A stretch of DNA of 64,000 nucleotides from Streptomyces chartreusis NRRL 3882 (GTDB taxonomy: Bacteria > Actinomycetota > Actinomycetes > Streptomycetales > Streptomycetaceae). A model generated the notes under the pieces. That model ran no database searches. It worked only from the letters and a program-made list of their open reading frames with translations, and was not told where the DNA came from. Positions within the stretch are counted from its first letter, which is position 1, and each line of letters begins with the position of its first letter. The position numbers and the translations under genes were made by a program. Of the stretch, positions 63,688-64,000 are shown in pieces. The DNA lies in NCBI RefSeq assembly GCF_900236475.1, contig NZ_LT963352.1, positions 5,006,001 through 5,070,000 on the forward strand, written 5' to 3'.

Positions 63688-64000
63688 TGCGAGGCGTGAT
63701 CTTCGACGGGAAGCAGGTCCGGGTCGTCACGGATCTGCAGGTGCGGGAGCCGGGTCCGGGTGAGGTGCGGGTCGCGATCTCGGCGGCCGGGCTGTGTCAC
63801 AGCGATCTGTCGGTGGTGGACGGGACCATACCCTTCCCGGTCCCTGTGGTGCTGGGCCATGAGGGTGCCGGGGTCGTGGAGTCGGTGGGTAGTGGCGTCA
63901 CACACGTGGCGCCCGGTGACCATGTGGCGCTGTCCACCCTCGCGAACTGCGGCACGTGCGCGGAGTGTGACCGGGGTCGCCCGACGATGTGCCGGCAGGC
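63687..64000 (+). CDS. Zn-dependent alcohol dehydrogenase (MDR family), 3' end outside window
   Basis: The first 104 codons of a medium-chain dehydrogenase: MRGVIFDGKQVRVVTDLQVREPGPGEV, catalytic zinc ligands in AAGLCHSDLS and LGHEGAGVVESVG, and structural zinc cysteines in CGTCAECDRGRPTMC. The window ends before the NAD domain. It starts at the ATG inside TGATG overlapping the acyl-CoA dehydrogenase stop, so it belongs to the SDR operon. Family members oxidise primary alcohols or S-hydroxymethyl thiols; mycothiol- or NAD-linked activity cannot be decided here. Confidence 0.9.
   Translation, partial: MRGVIFDGKQVRVVTDLQVREPGPGEVRVAISAAGLCHSDLSVVDGTIPFPVPVVLGHEGAGVVESVGSGVTHVAPGDHVALSTLANCGTCAECDRGRPTMCRQ

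Overview
The window is chromosomal DNA of a Streptomyces or a very close relative. GC content is very high, codon third positions are almost all G or C, GTG starts are frequent, and genes overlap as ATGA or GTGA. Several proteins closely match what I remember from Streptomyces coelicolor: a 522-residue cinnamate/4-coumarate:CoA ligase, citrate synthase 2, the iron regulator DmdR1, SerC, PurU and an SCO4402-like protein. Gene order also resembles my memory of the SCO4360-SCO4420 part of that core genome. I see no tRNA, rRNA, CRISPR array, transposase or prophage.

Layout. 1-9.5 kb holds small housekeeping and accessory genes (MFS exporter end, acetyltransferase, ThpR, aldo/keto reductase, Uma2 nuclease, AadA-like nucleotidyltransferase, SGNH hydrolase, anchored propeller protein), then a TetR regulator divergent from a DrrAB-type ABC exporter. 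9.5-14 kb encodes secreted polymer degradation: a GH5-CBM2 endoglucanase behind a perfect CebR operator, a small secreted protein and a tripeptidyl-aminopeptidase-like hydrolase. 14-22.5 kb carries serC, a large FAD/Fe-S dehydrogenase, a FemAB-like ligase, an EamA transporter and smaller genes.

22.7-32.8 kb is one long operon: DinB/TIGR03084 protein, AtuA-like protein, carboxyltransferase, biotin carboxylase, acyl-CoA dehydrogenase, CoA ligase, enoyl-CoA hydratase and TetR. It looks like an acyl-CoA carboxylation and beta-oxidation route for an acid of unknown identity. pdxH and citrate synthase 2 follow.

34.8-40.9 kb contains the most unusual regulatory structure: a HIT-domain gene on the minus strand behind a WhiB7/WblC-like promoter, a 12-codon upstream ORF with an excellent ribosome binding site, and three hairpins. 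Next come RidA, a PAS/GAF protein, a SIS-domain protein, dmdR1 (with an overlapping antiparallel ORF) and an alpha/beta hydrolase that has lost its serine nucleophile. 40.9-54.3 kb holds an ABC exporter, an orphan Prim-Pol protein, an NsdA-like regulator, a repeat-rich membrane protein, a solute-binding lipoprotein, purU, an ECF sigma/anti-sigma pair, a STAS protein and an EF-hand protein.

54.3-64 kb is a second catabolic cluster: CoA ligase, amidohydrolase, three acyl-CoA dehydrogenases (one lacking most of its middle domain), cyclase-family hydrolase, SDR and Zn-dependent alcohol dehydrogenase. Its two divergent promoters share four copies of CTGACG-N3-CGTCAG, so the genes probably form one regulon around an orphan RsbW-like ATPase gene. 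Five copies of a dispersed element with the core GCGCAGTTCCCCGCGCCCC lie in gaps, four of them just after stop codons in the sense orientation.
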